Assembly (NCBI GenBank): GCA_026874595.1
Contig: CM049310.1
Coordinates: 45,663,058-45,727,057, forward strand
Reading direction: 5' to 3'
Origin: Sipunculus nudus
Lineage: Eukaryota; Annelida; Sipuncula; Golfingiida; Sipunculidae
Length of the DNA: 64,000 bases
The notes under the pieces were generated by a model that saw only the letters and a list, made by a program, of their open reading frames with translations, had not been told where the DNA came from and ran no database searches. Position 1 is the first letter of the stretch, and each line of letters starts with the position of its first letter. This document shows, in pieces, positions 50,964-62,464 of this stretch. The translations under genes and the position numbers were made by a program.

Positions 50964-53667
50964 CTGTACATCACACAGGTATATACTCCTGTCCTGAGAG
51001 AGAGGGAGAGAGGGAGAGAGAGAGAACATGTTGGGGTTTCACTCAATTGCATTTTTTTCTGTCGTAAGTATAAACAATCGTTGAATGTAACAAGACAGCG
51101 TATAATGCATGATAATACTAATATATTCAATATTAAAAAAATTTTAGATTTGTGACAATAGTGAAGTAAAAAGTTTGTAACCATTGCGATTCAATCTGAT
51201 TTGTTTGCACTTTATATAGTAGAGAGAGGTTTGTGCTCGTGACGGCAGTTATGCGTCCTGTTCGGACGATTCTATTATAAGGTATGTCCCCGTAACGGCA
51301 TACCTCTTCACTTAGGAGCGAATGGATAATTTATATGGGGAACGAATAAACCTCGGCGACCAACAAGTTTGGGTTGTGTGTCACTCAGAAAGCTGGGCAA
51401 CCTGCAAAGATGGTCAGCCCCAAGGACACCTTCCAACTTTTTATAACACGTGAAATAACAGCAGATACAATTTAGAAAGGGACCACGTACGTCAATGATA
51501 ATGACCCATCATGAAAGAACAGCCAGTTAACTGCGTAAGGAATTCAAGATATACCCAATTATCTGTCGAGGTGCCGAACATTATAGTGTCAGTCATTGCC
51601 GATAGATATCGCTAGTCTGGTGGCCAAGCTTCATAATTTCATTCACGTATAAAGGCAATCTTAGAAAGATTAAAATACTTCAGATTTTTTTAAAGCATCC
51701 ATTACAACTTTACCGCTAAAACTGGTTTTGAAATATCTGATGAAAAAGACGGCCAGCTTTGAAAAATGTTGAATATTGTTTATGGTTTACAGGAAGGCAA
51801 AATAGATATGGAATTAATATGTCTAGAAGTGATAACAAATATTGTTTAAAAAAGCAAACCTATTGGTTCGACCTTGTAGTGACGAAAAAACACGCGATTC
51901 CTGTAACCATTGGCAACTACTGCCCCTCCCCTTGCAAAGTTGTCATGGTGATGCGAGAACGTCACCACGTGACCACCATCAATGGAAAGCCTTGTCTTGC
52001 GGTTCGTCACCTCCAGCTGAACTGTAAACCACTTCCGGGTTTTAGGAGGCCCGTTTGGACATTTGGCCTCCTGTGTCACGTTTAGTTCACTGTCCCGGAT
52101 ATATCCAGTTTGAAAGCACTTGTCAGGTGCATGCAACCTTAAAAATATAAAAGTTTAAAAAGCACAAAGTATTAACAATCAAAGTCAACTTTAAACGAGG
52201 TTTGAAGATGCACGTAAGCGTACGTGCACGTAAGTCAACCCCGACGGCGGACGTCACCGGAACAGACCAGGGACGTGTTTCCATACGATTTAAGTTGTGA
52301 TATATGCATTTTCTGCATCGCATGTTTAGGTGAAATAACTGTAAATGCGATACAAGATCAACGTGTATATACGCATACGGAAACGGAATTTTTTCACAAT
52401 GTCACCAGAGAAAACGCCATGAATTACTTATATCAAATGTACACATGTTGCGGAACAGGATTAATGATGGAAATAGGTCACTGCTGGTAAAATTGTTTTG
52501 ATAGCCCATTTTCTGTAATATGAGAAAGAGAAGCTGCCAGTCAAATTATCTGTTCTGGAAGAAAACGGAAAGAAAAAATAGTGACTTACGCGTTTATTTT
52601 ATCTTTCTTTACTACTAAATGTGGCTAAATTTCAAAATCATAGTAATAAATGAACATTACTAAATCGTAAATATTAATTCTGAAATCACTTCTGTCAGGG
52701 AAATTTTAATATATTTTATAATGATATTCTTGCTATATATTCATACCATACGTGAATTCACTCAGTATTGCTACATGAGTCCAACCAATCGAAATGAGTG
52801 CATGCCTTCCTTTAATGTTAATGTTAACGGTGTTTTGGTATATTAGTTTAAACTATACAGGCACTATTTTTGGTTTCCATGGGTAAAATAGAATTAACAC
52901 AGTGCCTCATTCATTTGTTTTAGTACTGATAGCAATTCCTTATAATGTGATGTCACCTGAAGAAGACAAAATCGTAGTTCATGGAATCTTTCACGTTGAA
53001 TGCAATACCAGGGTTACCGCTGTTGGCGAATCTCATGCCAAATCCAAGGTCGTTGAACAGTTGCAATGTCATGTTGTAGTTTCCTTTGATTGCAGCGCCA
53101 CCTGCCAGGGCCTGACAGAACTTATCTCTAGGCCAATTTGAAGGTGGGATGGTATCGAGAGTAACAAACCCCAAGGCGTCGCCACTGTTCTCTGAACAGA
53201 AGTTCACCACAAAGGTCCTGTTATTGCCTAAATATCAAAGAAAATGAATAAAAGGAATGGAAGAAAAAAAAAAAAAAAAATCGCGACACCGAGCATGTGG
53301 TTTGCCCCTGGCATTTTATTTCAGACTAAATCATCGTATTTACCTATACGCTATATAATGCATTTCTACAAGCCGTGGATTTAAACACTGGTAAATTATG
53401 TAGATCCCCGCTTGATATCTTCCCGGACAACCCCAACATGTGTTACAGATTACATAACCCCCCCCCCCCCCGAACAACGTTACTTTGCATCTAGCATACC
53501 ATTTATTACTCCATCCATTCTAAACATTATGGAACACATAATCTTAATATAAAATTTATACTGACTTAAGCTCACTTTTTCCGATTTTTTTTTTCATTCA
53601 GGAACAGTCGACGACATAAGATGTAATAAATATTTTTTTTAAACTTTATACTTCCAAAATCGCATGC

Positions 53668-53739
<72 letters not shown>

Positions 53740-53920
53740 CACTGGGGATTTATACTGAGCAAATTGCTAGTCTATATAAATAAGTGTGGAACCAATCCAC
53801 TCACTGTATTTTGGTTATTATGGGTAATTGCTTACCATTATCGAGGGCTTGGCCGTTGGTCAGTGTGCTTCCTGTCAGCACTGACAACCCAAAGCATAGA
53901 ACCAGAAAGGACATTTTCAT
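49911..53920 (-). CDS. Gene B: paralogue of gene A, secreted two-module protein
   Basis: Five coding exons, high to low: 53920-53836, 53227-52957, 52137-51860, 50815-50554, 50196-49911. They join to 1182 nt (393 residues), the same length as gene A. The phases are also the same (1, 2, 1, 2). Exons 1-3 have sizes identical to A. Exon 4 is one codon shorter and exon 5 one codon longer. The signal peptide starts MKMSFLVLCFGLSV. Module 1 differs from A at few sites, for example TIPPSNWPRDK for TIRPSSWPRDS. Module 2 differs more, around residues 212-230. The CFQTGY, DFVYFR, DG and VANGY landmarks and paired cysteines are kept, and there are no stops, so it looks functional. The donor after exon 3 is GTTTGC in both paralogues, a weak site conserved between them. 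Function is unknown; extracellular binding is inferred. Confidence 0.85.
50888..50953. repeat. (CA)n(TA)n microsatellite in intron 3 of gene B
   Basis: A compound dinucleotide tract not present in intron 3 of gene A, which is about 480 bases shorter. A purine-rich GAGAGAGGGA tract follows at 50995-51025. Confidence 0.9.
53668..53737. repeat. (TA)n microsatellite in intron 1 of gene B
   Basis: A long TA tract at the position of the internal TA tract of the family-1 MITE. The MITE right end CACCACTGGGGATTTATACT follows directly, so this is the remnant of the MITE shared with gene A. Confidence 0.8.
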
Positions 53921-55393
53921 GTTTCTAGTCCCTCCGGCGACTTTAATGTACTGTTACAGCTGTTCCAGTTATGAAATGAGCTGTACAACTCCGTGTTATA
54001 CTTTATAAACAACTTTTATCTCCGGGTAATCTGCACGTGAATAAATGAAGATACAGGATTTCAAAGAACTGTTTTGCTGCTGACCCCCCCCCCCCCCTCC
54101 TGCCGGATGCACACCAAATAAAAATAAAACAATTGACCCATGGTTCATGATTCCAGATTTGAGTAACATGTTTTTAGGTCAAGGTGTCACAATCTCTGCC
54201 TTGTTTACAACTGGACAGCCATTATTTCTGAGTAAAAAAAAATTAAGAAATGTGTAAAAATAAAAATGTAGATAACGCCACCAGTTATGCATGGCTGAAA
54301 GAACTTTAAATGATCAACAAGCTTGCCGAATTTCAGAAAGATCCATGCAATCATTACTGATATATTTTATCTAAAAAATTATCTATGAATTTATCTATGA
54401 ATTTCATATATCGTTAGCTGAAAATGTTAAAATTTGCAAATTTTGGCCACAACAGTAAGGGGGAGGGGAGGGGGGAGGGGTCCTTATTGTAGGATGCTCC
54501 TAAAAGCGTATTTGCATGCACTTATTCGGACGATATTATCAGGTGCATTCGTGCATTATTGACTTTTTTTATATTATGAATATTTTTAAGACGTTCCTGA
54601 GTCTGGTTCATGCTGGGGATCCACACCAAAATCTAATCGATTCTCCCTAGGCCCTTTCCTGAAATGGTGTTCATGAGGTTCCGTAAATGACTACGTGAGG
54701 TATGTTGTGACATACACACACACACACACACACATCCACGAACGGGGATATACACATACCCTTATGGCGGAGGCAAATATTAGACAAATCTTAATCATGA
54801 AATCTCAGAAATGTCACTGTAAATCGGGGTAGTGGGTGCATTATTATCACCTTGGGCCGCACATCAGCCCGGCCAAACCTAAGACTTTGCTCTTGTTCTT
54901 AGTTCTTTACCAGATATTCTTTTAGATATTTACAAAGAATTGTGTATTAATAAGGTTAATATAGATTTTAATTGCACCTTCTGTAGCGAAATTCCAGAGA
55001 ATCTCGATACGTTTTATCTGCACAATTGTAAAATAAGTGTGGTGTGCTTTTCAATGAACACATCAGTCTATATTATAGACAATTCTATAATATAGAATAA
55101 CAATTCAAGGGAATGAGTCGCTAAATGCAGAACAGAAAAAAAATCAGCGAACAAAATGCATGTATACTGTATACACTGACCGGATGATGAAAACTCTCTG
55201 TTCTGGGGCGGGCTTTCGTAGATCTGTTTATAAGGACAGTGTACCTCTATGACACTTTATCCGTAATCCTAAATGAGTTCACAGAAACAAGGATGAATGT
55301 TATCTGTAGTTTACTGTATGTGTATTGTTACCTGTAACGGCAGGCCTGGAACCATCTGACCATGCCCTCCCTCCCTCCCTCTCACTCTATCTA

Positions 55394-55397
<4 letters not shown>
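53921..55397. other. Upstream DNA of gene B
   Basis: Aligned in order with the upstream DNA of gene A but shorter. It lacks the 1.27-kb segment of A. It holds a copy of the GATAACGCCACCAGTTAT block (about 54270), CA repeats (54713-54734) and GAGGGGAGGGG-type runs. No separate gene is seen. Confidence 0.5.
55227..55232 (-). promoter_or_regulatory. Candidate TATA box of gene B
   Basis: TATAAA on the minus strand, in the block conserved with unit A (candidate there at 46061-46066). It is about 1.3 kb from the start codon. A noncoding first exon would be needed. Confidence 0.25.
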
Positions 55398-55447
<50 letters not shown>

Positions 55448-55561
55448 TATATAAGTAGAAATAATCTGCGGGTATGCAGTCTTTCCTCCGCAGTCACACA
55501 GGGCTCTATGTTTTGCAACAGAGCATGAATTGCTAAGGTATGTGATGAATCTGAATCACTT

Positions 55562-55590
55562 TCGTCGGTTTCACCCCATCGGCTCATCAG
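55562..55590 (-). ncRNA. Degenerate hammerhead core, minus strand
   Basis: On the minus strand the core CTGATGA starts at 55590, then GCC-GATGG-GGT as stem II, then GAAA and CCGACG. The conserved core is intact. The GGTA expected after the short stem III is GAAA, so the cleavage triplet is lost. The 5' side of stem I is A-rich and cannot pair with GTGATT. Predicted inactive. Confidence 0.5.
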
Positions 55591-55674
55591 TTTTTACCTA
55601 CCGCCATTGTCCAAGGGCATCCAACCGTGCTAAAATAAAATTATAAAAACCAATACCGCAATTAGTTGAACTTC

Positions 55675-55717
55675 AGTTACCTGATGAGCCGATGAGGCGA
55701 AGCCGACGGTAGTGATT
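55675..55717 (+). ncRNA. Type I hammerhead ribozyme motif, plus strand
   Basis: Stem I pairs AGTTAC (55675-55680) with GTGATT (55712-55717), six pairs including two G-U. The core is CTGATGA (55681-55687). Stem II is GCC/GGC with loop GATGA. Then comes GAAG (55699-55702), a two-pair stem III CC-GAC-GG (55703-55709), and the cleavage triplet GUA ending at 55711. The predicted cut is between 55711 and 55712. The last base of the conserved GAAA is G here, which would make a G-U pair with U at 55710, so activity may be weak. The very short stem III is typical of retroelement hammerheads. Confidence 0.6.
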
Positions 55718-55731
55718 AAGATCCATATCGT

Positions 55732-55782
<51 letters not shown>

Positions 55783-55786
<4 letters not shown>

Positions 55787-56571
55787 ACGGAACCTAATAT
55801 AAACAGATCACGTATGCGTGATGAACACAAATTCTGTAACGGAGATAAAAATCAGATTCTGTAACACTAGGAAGCGTGAAATGTCTAGGGGAATGTATAA
55901 AGAAGTCAGTGTTTTTTTTTGTGAACAAATAACAATAATTTATTCTTAAAACAACCATAACAATACAATACACTAAATCAATACAATTATACAGTAAAAC
56001 AGCGGTATAGCAACAAGTAAGACAATCACATAGAAAATAATGTGCACAGTACCTGGATACCAACACCATCACAACGATAAGTCCTTTAAATGTATATTCT
56101 CGGAGAATGACAGTCCGGTGTAAAGCTCCTGCAACAATCCAGAAAGTAAACTGAAGTCCAAATGCATAAAATCAAGGAAAAGTCTTTGAAAATCTATAAT
56201 TGCCGCATTAGTCGGATAAGGGCCCAGAATCCAACACACGCTTCTACGTCCGCTGGAATCTTCTCTGCTATTTGCCCTCTGGTTCTAAAATCAGCCCCTT
56301 TTTATACCTTCACACCCCAAGCCGAGAATTTTCCACTTCTCGAACAGTCTATATGGACCCTACTCAACAGTAAACACGCGTTTTAGGAATTCTCTAGAAA
56401 ACATCGCCGTGCTTCTACACACCATGGTGTACACGTGATCTCGCCCCAAGCCAGCACGACAACAAGAGTTCAACCAGTACGGATTAAACATAGAAAGTAA
56501 TACGCGGCCAGACACGAGCGCCACAACAGGAGTTACGCCCGTGTCACATAATAAAAAGAGCACCTGTAACA
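55783..56571 (-). mobile_element. Solo LTR, copy 3, inside a TA microsatellite
   Basis: The best-preserved member of the family at 2303 and 5803. On the minus strand it starts TGTTACAGGTGC (56571) and ends GGTTCCGTAACA (55783), so it has TG...CA ends and 789 bp. TATAAAAAGGGG lies at about 56306-56295 and AATAAA at 55944-55939, the order expected for U3 and R. It is flanked by TA repeats on both sides, so the target duplication is hidden in the microsatellite. No internal region is attached. The frame at 55794-56072 is a translated piece of LTR. Confidence 0.8.
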
Positions 56572-56800
56572 ATATATATATATAAAGGGTTTTTGCAGGT
56601 CCCCTCTCTGGATCTACTATTGTATACATACAGACACACACACACACACATATATATAGGTATATATAGGTATATATATATATATATTAGTATACTGACA
56701 CATATGCACATAACATTCATACGTGTTCACACAAACACACATACATGATAGTTGAAATAGGGAAGCCATCACTGGGTTGCGACTGATAGTTACGTTTTAC

Positions 56801-58202
56801 AAAGACTGCCTGTCACACTGCAAACATGTTATATCAATCATCATCAGTTTATATGTTGTTAAGATGAGAGGGAGTACCTTTGGCTATTAATACTGGCGGT
56901 AGGGGATGCAGCGTTAACAAACACCAGAGTTAAACTTGTAAACTCCGGCCACGCATTACGCCCTAGTGTACACCTAAAGCCAGGCTACGTAATCTGGCTT
57001 TAAAAAATAATTAATTTAATTCTATCTCTATGGTTAAACTTTATGCATGGATATCAATATCTCTCCCGAGACTAAGTGTTCAGATTCCATTCCAGAGCAC
57101 GGACAATGGATGGCGCCCGAAAGATTCAAAATAACCTCGCCCCGCGCATACCCCCATCTCTCTCTGTGTCTCTCTGCGTCTCTCTCTCCTTCTTCTTTTT
57201 CCCGGTGATCAAAGGAAGCTGGGTGTATACTCTGCTTGGCGGACGTATTGGCGTCAAGGGAAGGCGTCATAGGAGGCGTCGAGGTCTGTATTGCATTTAT
57301 ATTTACTTTAATATTAGAGATTAGTTCCATTTAATAAATGCCGGTTTCATATTATTTTATTGCCATGTTTGAGTGTATTTTATGATAATCAGAGATGTGT
57401 TCAACATCATTTGAAAATTCTAGAGGAACGGTACTCGTGAGTTGATGCCATCTATTGGTTAAATAAAGTGGGACTACAGCATGTACAGTGCATTTCTTCA
57501 GGCAAGTTTGGGAAGCCCTTGATACAGTAGTGAAATTTATGACGTATACATGGCTTCCTGAATGAGAGAAAAATGAATCTAGCCACAAAAGAAAAGAAAT
57601 CGCCCAATTTACAGATTAATTAGGACGAGCGACTTTATGTGGATTTCTATCATTAATGCAAATTCACCACTTATTAAATTGAACGACATCCGATTATTTT
57701 TTGTGTCATCAGCTGTGAACGTTGACCATTAGATTTTACAGTTAGCTCTGGTTGGCTGTCGGTCCACAGACTTTGGTAAATTTTAAATCAGTTCTAGCAT
57801 TAATTAAAAAAACATATTAAGCTCTTTTGACTAAATAAAAAATACTACTCTCTCCTATGCTAAAAAGAATTTACTTTCAAGAATATATTCTTTTTCAGAA
57901 GAGATCTAGATGACAGACAACAGCTCAAATCCATCTCCCCAAGCCCCTATTCCTCATTCCCCATTGCACCAAGGGCTTCACATCCAGCGCAATGAGACCG
58001 CATGGCCCTTCTACACAGTCATGCGGCAGCGACATCTTCAGCCTGTCATATAAACTAATATTTAAAGACTTAGAGAATGCAGTTGACACGCTTTTCGTTG
58101 TCGGTTGTTCAGAGCCGTTGCAGGTCAGCCTCCGCATAGGGTCAAATAGATCTCATAGACGAGATCTCGCGTGAGGAGATGGTTGCAGGTGGCCTGTATT
58201 AT
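56801..58202. other. Intergenic, left flank of the ISL2EU element
   Basis: No gene is recognised. Around 57150-57200 there is CT-rich low complexity, and at 58148-58166 the palindrome-like AGATCTCATAGACGAGATCT. Small frames on both strands show no domain. Confidence 0.4.
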
Positions 58203-58352
58203 ACAGTGAAATCCCCTCTATAGAGGTTTTGCAGCTGACGTCACTAGGTCACGTGATATTGTTTATCAGCCATGTTGGACGGTCCCACATGGCCTAGCCT
58301 TGTGACACAGTGGTTGTTGCATTCATCTGACATTAAATGTGGAATTGATACC

Positions 58353-60406
58353 ATGGTGATTAGTTGCTGTGCTGTTGGATGTTCAAACAAGCAAGGGAAG
58401 TTCCCTGGCTTGTCATTTTATCGTTTCCCAGCTGACCAAGAGCGGCGTGAACAATGGATTGCAGCCGTCAACCGCAAAGACTGGAGTCCCAATGATACTA
58501 CCAGGCTCTGCAGTGCTCACTTCATAAGTGGTATGTATGTAAGCTATTTATCACTGGCTGGCATCTGTCATTACTGGACAAGTGTCACAAGGTATGATAT
58601 TCTGGTCAGTCTGGTTGATTAATGATTTGAATTCCTGTGACCAGGTTGCTAAACTAACAAGATTATTACAACTATACTCCATTCCATTATACTATAGTAC
58701 TATTAGTAGCACTGTTAAAATATAGACTATATTATATTGGTGTCTGAAACTATATTCTTTTCAAAGTTTGGTAAAGGCCCTGTTAAATTGGCTTTATCTG
58801 CAGTATTAGATCATAGTTACAATGTGACAAGGGTTTGTAATGTGGATCAAAATTATAACAGATATAGACAAAATACCACACAGCAGATGCAGCATACACA
58901 CCAATAATAAATGTGAACCGGTCTTTACATTTTTACAGCCATACAGTTATAAACACAAATCAAAAGACGTACAAATTTTATTTACAGAATGAAGAACACT
59001 TCAGAGGCAAGCAAATAATATTACATTGCTGGAGAGTTTTTAACATGTAATACTACTAATAGAAATAAAATAGACAAGATTTAAACCAGAGCCTTACGTA
59101 CATTTTATTTTCTTTTGAACTGTTTCAGGTAAAAAAGACAACAATCCTCTCTCACCAGACTATGTCCCCAAAATTTTTTAGTCATGTGAGTTCCCCTAGA
59201 AAGAAGACTGCAAAGAAGGCCATGGAAAACTTTGCACGGCGACAGAATATGAAGAGGAGACGTATTGAACAGGAAACAAGAAAAGAAGCAGCTAGTGGTT
59301 TACTTAATCTAGCTCTGACTGGTCCTCAGTCTGACAAGCCCACAGGCAGCACAGACTCAGATTTACAGCAGCATCTTCCAGAGAGAGATGATAACAAAGC
59401 CACCAGCACTGTAATGACAATGAACGATATTGCTTCACTAGAATCTGAGTGTCAATCACTGCGGACTAAGTGTCAGGATCTTAAGGAACAATGTGACAAT
59501 TTAAAATGGAATGAAAAGGGATTTGAAAGAAATTATGCCAAAGTAAAATATTACACAGGGCTTCCTTCATATGCTATGTTGATCATTATATTTAACTTCA
59601 TAAAACCTTACCTGAAAGAACTTGAAAGCATGACAAAATTCCAACAATTATTATTGACCCTTATGAGGTTAAGGTTGAACTTAAATGTCCAAGACCTTGC
59701 CTTCAGGTTTAATGTTCATGTTTCAACAGCATCTAGGATCTTTAAACAGGTGATTGATGTGTGCTACCATAGACTTACCCCTGCATATGTTTTGTGGCCT
59801 GAACGTGAAATTGTCAGACAGACACTGCCTCTTTCATTTAGAAAATCATTTCCGAAATGCATTTCAATTATAGATTGCTTCGAAATATTTATTGAGAGAC
59901 CAAGCGACTTAGATGCAAGGAACAAAACATATTCTCATTATAAATCGCACAATACAATAAAATATCTTATTTCCATAGCACCACAAGGGGCAATTACCTT
60001 TATTTCCAAGGGATGGGGTGGAAGGGTTAGCGATAAATATCTCACAGAAAACTCTCTTTTTTTAGATAAAATAAATCCAGGAGATGTTATATTAGCAGAT
60101 AGAGGGTTTGATATAAGTGATTCTGTTGGTTTGCACTGTGCCAAGGTTGAAATTCCAGCCTTTACTAAAGGTAAAAAGCAATTAAGCATGCTTGATGTTG
60201 AGAAAACTCGAAACATAGCTGCTGTAAGAATACATGTGGAGCGGGTAATTGGGTCCACAAGACAAAAGTACACAATGTTGCAGGGTACCATCCCAATTAC
60301 ACTTCTTCAGAATGACAGAATGACTAATCTAACAACCTTAGATAAAATTGTACATGTGGCCTGTGCCTTGATAAATGCATCAGAATCTGTTGTGCCCTTT
60401 GAATAG
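58353..60406 (+). CDS. THAP-domain DDE transposase of ISL2EU-like element
   Basis: Exon 1 (58353-58530) encodes a THAP zinc finger: CCAVGCSN at the N-terminus, FYRFPAD, W, then RLCSAHF (C2CH). A GTATGT donor follows. Exon 2 starts at 59130 after TGTTTCAG and continues the THAP end ([11 protein letters not shown]). A stop (TAG at 59179-59181) then follows a six-T run. One T fewer would join it to the 414-residue frame at 59162-60406. That frame has a basic segment and a coiled coil (about 92-115), and a helix-turn-helix (about 165-195). It has DDE_Tnp_4-type catalytic residues: D238 in ISIIDCF, D313 in ILADRGF and E360 in HVERVIG. It would cut and paste the element, with THAP binding the ends. 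AATAAA lies at 60413-60418. As written, the protein is frameshifted. Confidence 0.8.
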
Positions 60407-60412
60407 AAAACT

Positions 60413-60418
60413 AATAAA
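60413..60418 (+). terminator. Polyadenylation signal of the transposase gene
   Basis: AATAAA begins seven bases after the transposase stop codon, within the 124-bp gap to the convergent nuclease gene. Confidence 0.4.
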
Positions 60419-60530
60419 TGCTTTATCTATTTCAGCCCCAAGAGCTTTTCTTAGCAGTATAGAGTGTCAATGTATATTTAAATGATCAAATTGACAGCTG
60501 ATCCTGAAAGTTAGAATGCACAACAGATAT

Positions 60531-61813
60531 TTACGAATTCTTTTTAAGTTTTTTCAGTCTAAACATAGCCATTTCCCCTTTGGCACCCTTTTCAGCCTCA
60601 GACATTGGAGATGGAATCTCTTGACCTTGCATTCTTGGACATTTGAACACGATATCATGACACCATCCTCGGGCACTCCTGCAGTAACACCATACCACCT
60701 GACTTGTTGAACAAACTGGCTCTGCTGATGAAACAAGTGGGTGTTTAGAGGTCCATTTTGCCAAAATTTCTGGTAATACTCCCACTTTGTAGAATTTGAT
60801 AATGTTGGACAGTGCATTTTCAAAGAAGCTAATGTCTGGCAAAATTTTCTCAATATAAATTTCTTTCTCTGTCCAAACAACAAACTCACAGTACTTTACG
60901 GAATTTACAAGATGTAACTGAGCCTGAACCTGGTAGTAGTAGCTGTGATCTTTTTTAAGCTGCAATTTTCCCTGAACATTTTTCAAACAAAAGCCTTTGT
61001 CTGACACCAAATCTACAAATTTCTTTTCTTTTGCACAGTATGGGCATTTTATTTCCAACAGGCCTTTAGGACAACAATCACATGTTATGATGCCATCTGG
61101 TGATGCCCCGAGGAATGGATACTGTTGATTAATAAAAAATCCACAAGGCTCCAATTTGAATGATCCATGTATGGCACTGTGATGCTTAATGAAAGCCTGC
61201 CTGGCAGTGTTTTCATGTGTACACCCCCACCTGCAAAAATGATATCATAATAATGCCACATATATGATATATCATTTTAATTCAGTTTCATTATAGAAAG
61301 TACTTTTTTAAGGTCATGGTAGGCAACGGTATTATCATAATAGTATGTTTCAGCACATGTATGTCTTGTGTATCGTTTCTTTATTGTTCTTAATTCTGAT
61401 CAATCTACCACTACATGTAAAACCAAGTGGCAAATGATTTAAAATATTTCACATATTTAGACAAAGCAGTTTTGGACAAAAAAAGGTCTAAACTGTGAAC
61501 TAAAAGAAAAGCCAAAGCAATCAGCACCCAGAGAAAATCAGTGAAATAAGCCTAGGAAGAGAAAATGAAAAGAAAATATAGTAATACAGCGAAACAGGAA
61601 GCAAGCATGCATATATTTTTCAAAGCAGCAACACAGCAATTCCAAAGCCATCACCACACAAATACAAAATATTCTAGATTTACCTTACATATTTTCACGG
61701 CTTCAGTTATCCTGAAATAATGATAAAAGAACCATTCATTGCATCATTCATAACAGTTGTTTATAAAATTAAATTATAGTTTGATAATGTTCATTTCAGT
61801 GTCATTCTATAAT

Positions 61814-61868
<55 letters not shown>

Positions 61869-62401
61869 GATTGCATAGACATCCATGTTATGATATATCC
61901 TTTGATATAATTACCTGGTGGCTTTTGTTGAGAACTTGTGTGCCTCAGGATAGCACACAGATTTGATCAAGGAGGCTGATGGTTTTGCAGGGTTGGTCCT
62001 AGCTGCTGCCTTAAACTTTGAAGCAGTCACACGGCCTGCCCTATGTTGGAACCAGAGGTTGCTTCTGGCCTGACTCCTTGTTTCTTTTTCAAGTGTGTCC
62101 ACCTGTATCATACAAACAAGACTTTATTTAAAACAAAGGAATTAATTGGATGTGTCCCAAAAGTCACATTTTATATCCAGTGCATTGTGTAATACTTCTT
62201 TATAAGCAGTGTGTAATACAAACTTTGTAATTAAGTGTTCATATACAATTGTCTTCATATAACACTCAATGTATTGTATTATTATTTCTTTCTTTCTATA
62301 GGCATTATTAGTTAAATTGTGGATATTTTTTATACATTATATATATTATATATTATATATATATATATACATATATGCATTATGTATAATAAGTTATGTT
62401 A

Positions 62402-62464
<63 letters not shown>

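Larger units (their letters stand above)
55445..55734 (+). mobile_element. Ribozyme-bearing retroelement relic between TA tracts
   Basis: A 290-bp non-TA segment enclosed by TA microsatellites (about 55398-55444 and 55737-55782). Unit A has only a TA tract at this place. It contains two hammerhead-like cores in opposite orientation (see 55584-55557 minus and 55675-55717 plus). Short type I hammerheads are known in the terminal repeats of Penelope-like elements and in small retrozymes. Opposed copies fit the inverted terminal repeats that Penelope-like elements can have. No reverse transcriptase frame is left. Confidence 0.5.
49911..56800 (-). repeat. Segmental duplication, unit B
   Basis: The partner of 36855-46360. 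The alignment upstream of gene B runs to about 55430. It is interrupted by the ribozyme relic and solo LTR (about 55445-56690) and resumes at ACACATATGCACATAACA (56699), matching 46301-46316 of unit A, and at CATCACTGGGTTGCG (56768). Confidence 0.8.

Noticed and set aside
60554-60889. Second minus-strand frame within the YqaJ region
   Set aside because: It overlaps the frame that holds the nuclease motifs and has no motifs of its own.
61688-61715. Possible 28-nt extra exon (ITEAVKICK) in the nuclease gene
   Set aside because: Joining exon 3 directly to exon 4 keeps the frame and gives the family-like ATRWGCTHE. Adding the mini-exon creates a stop.
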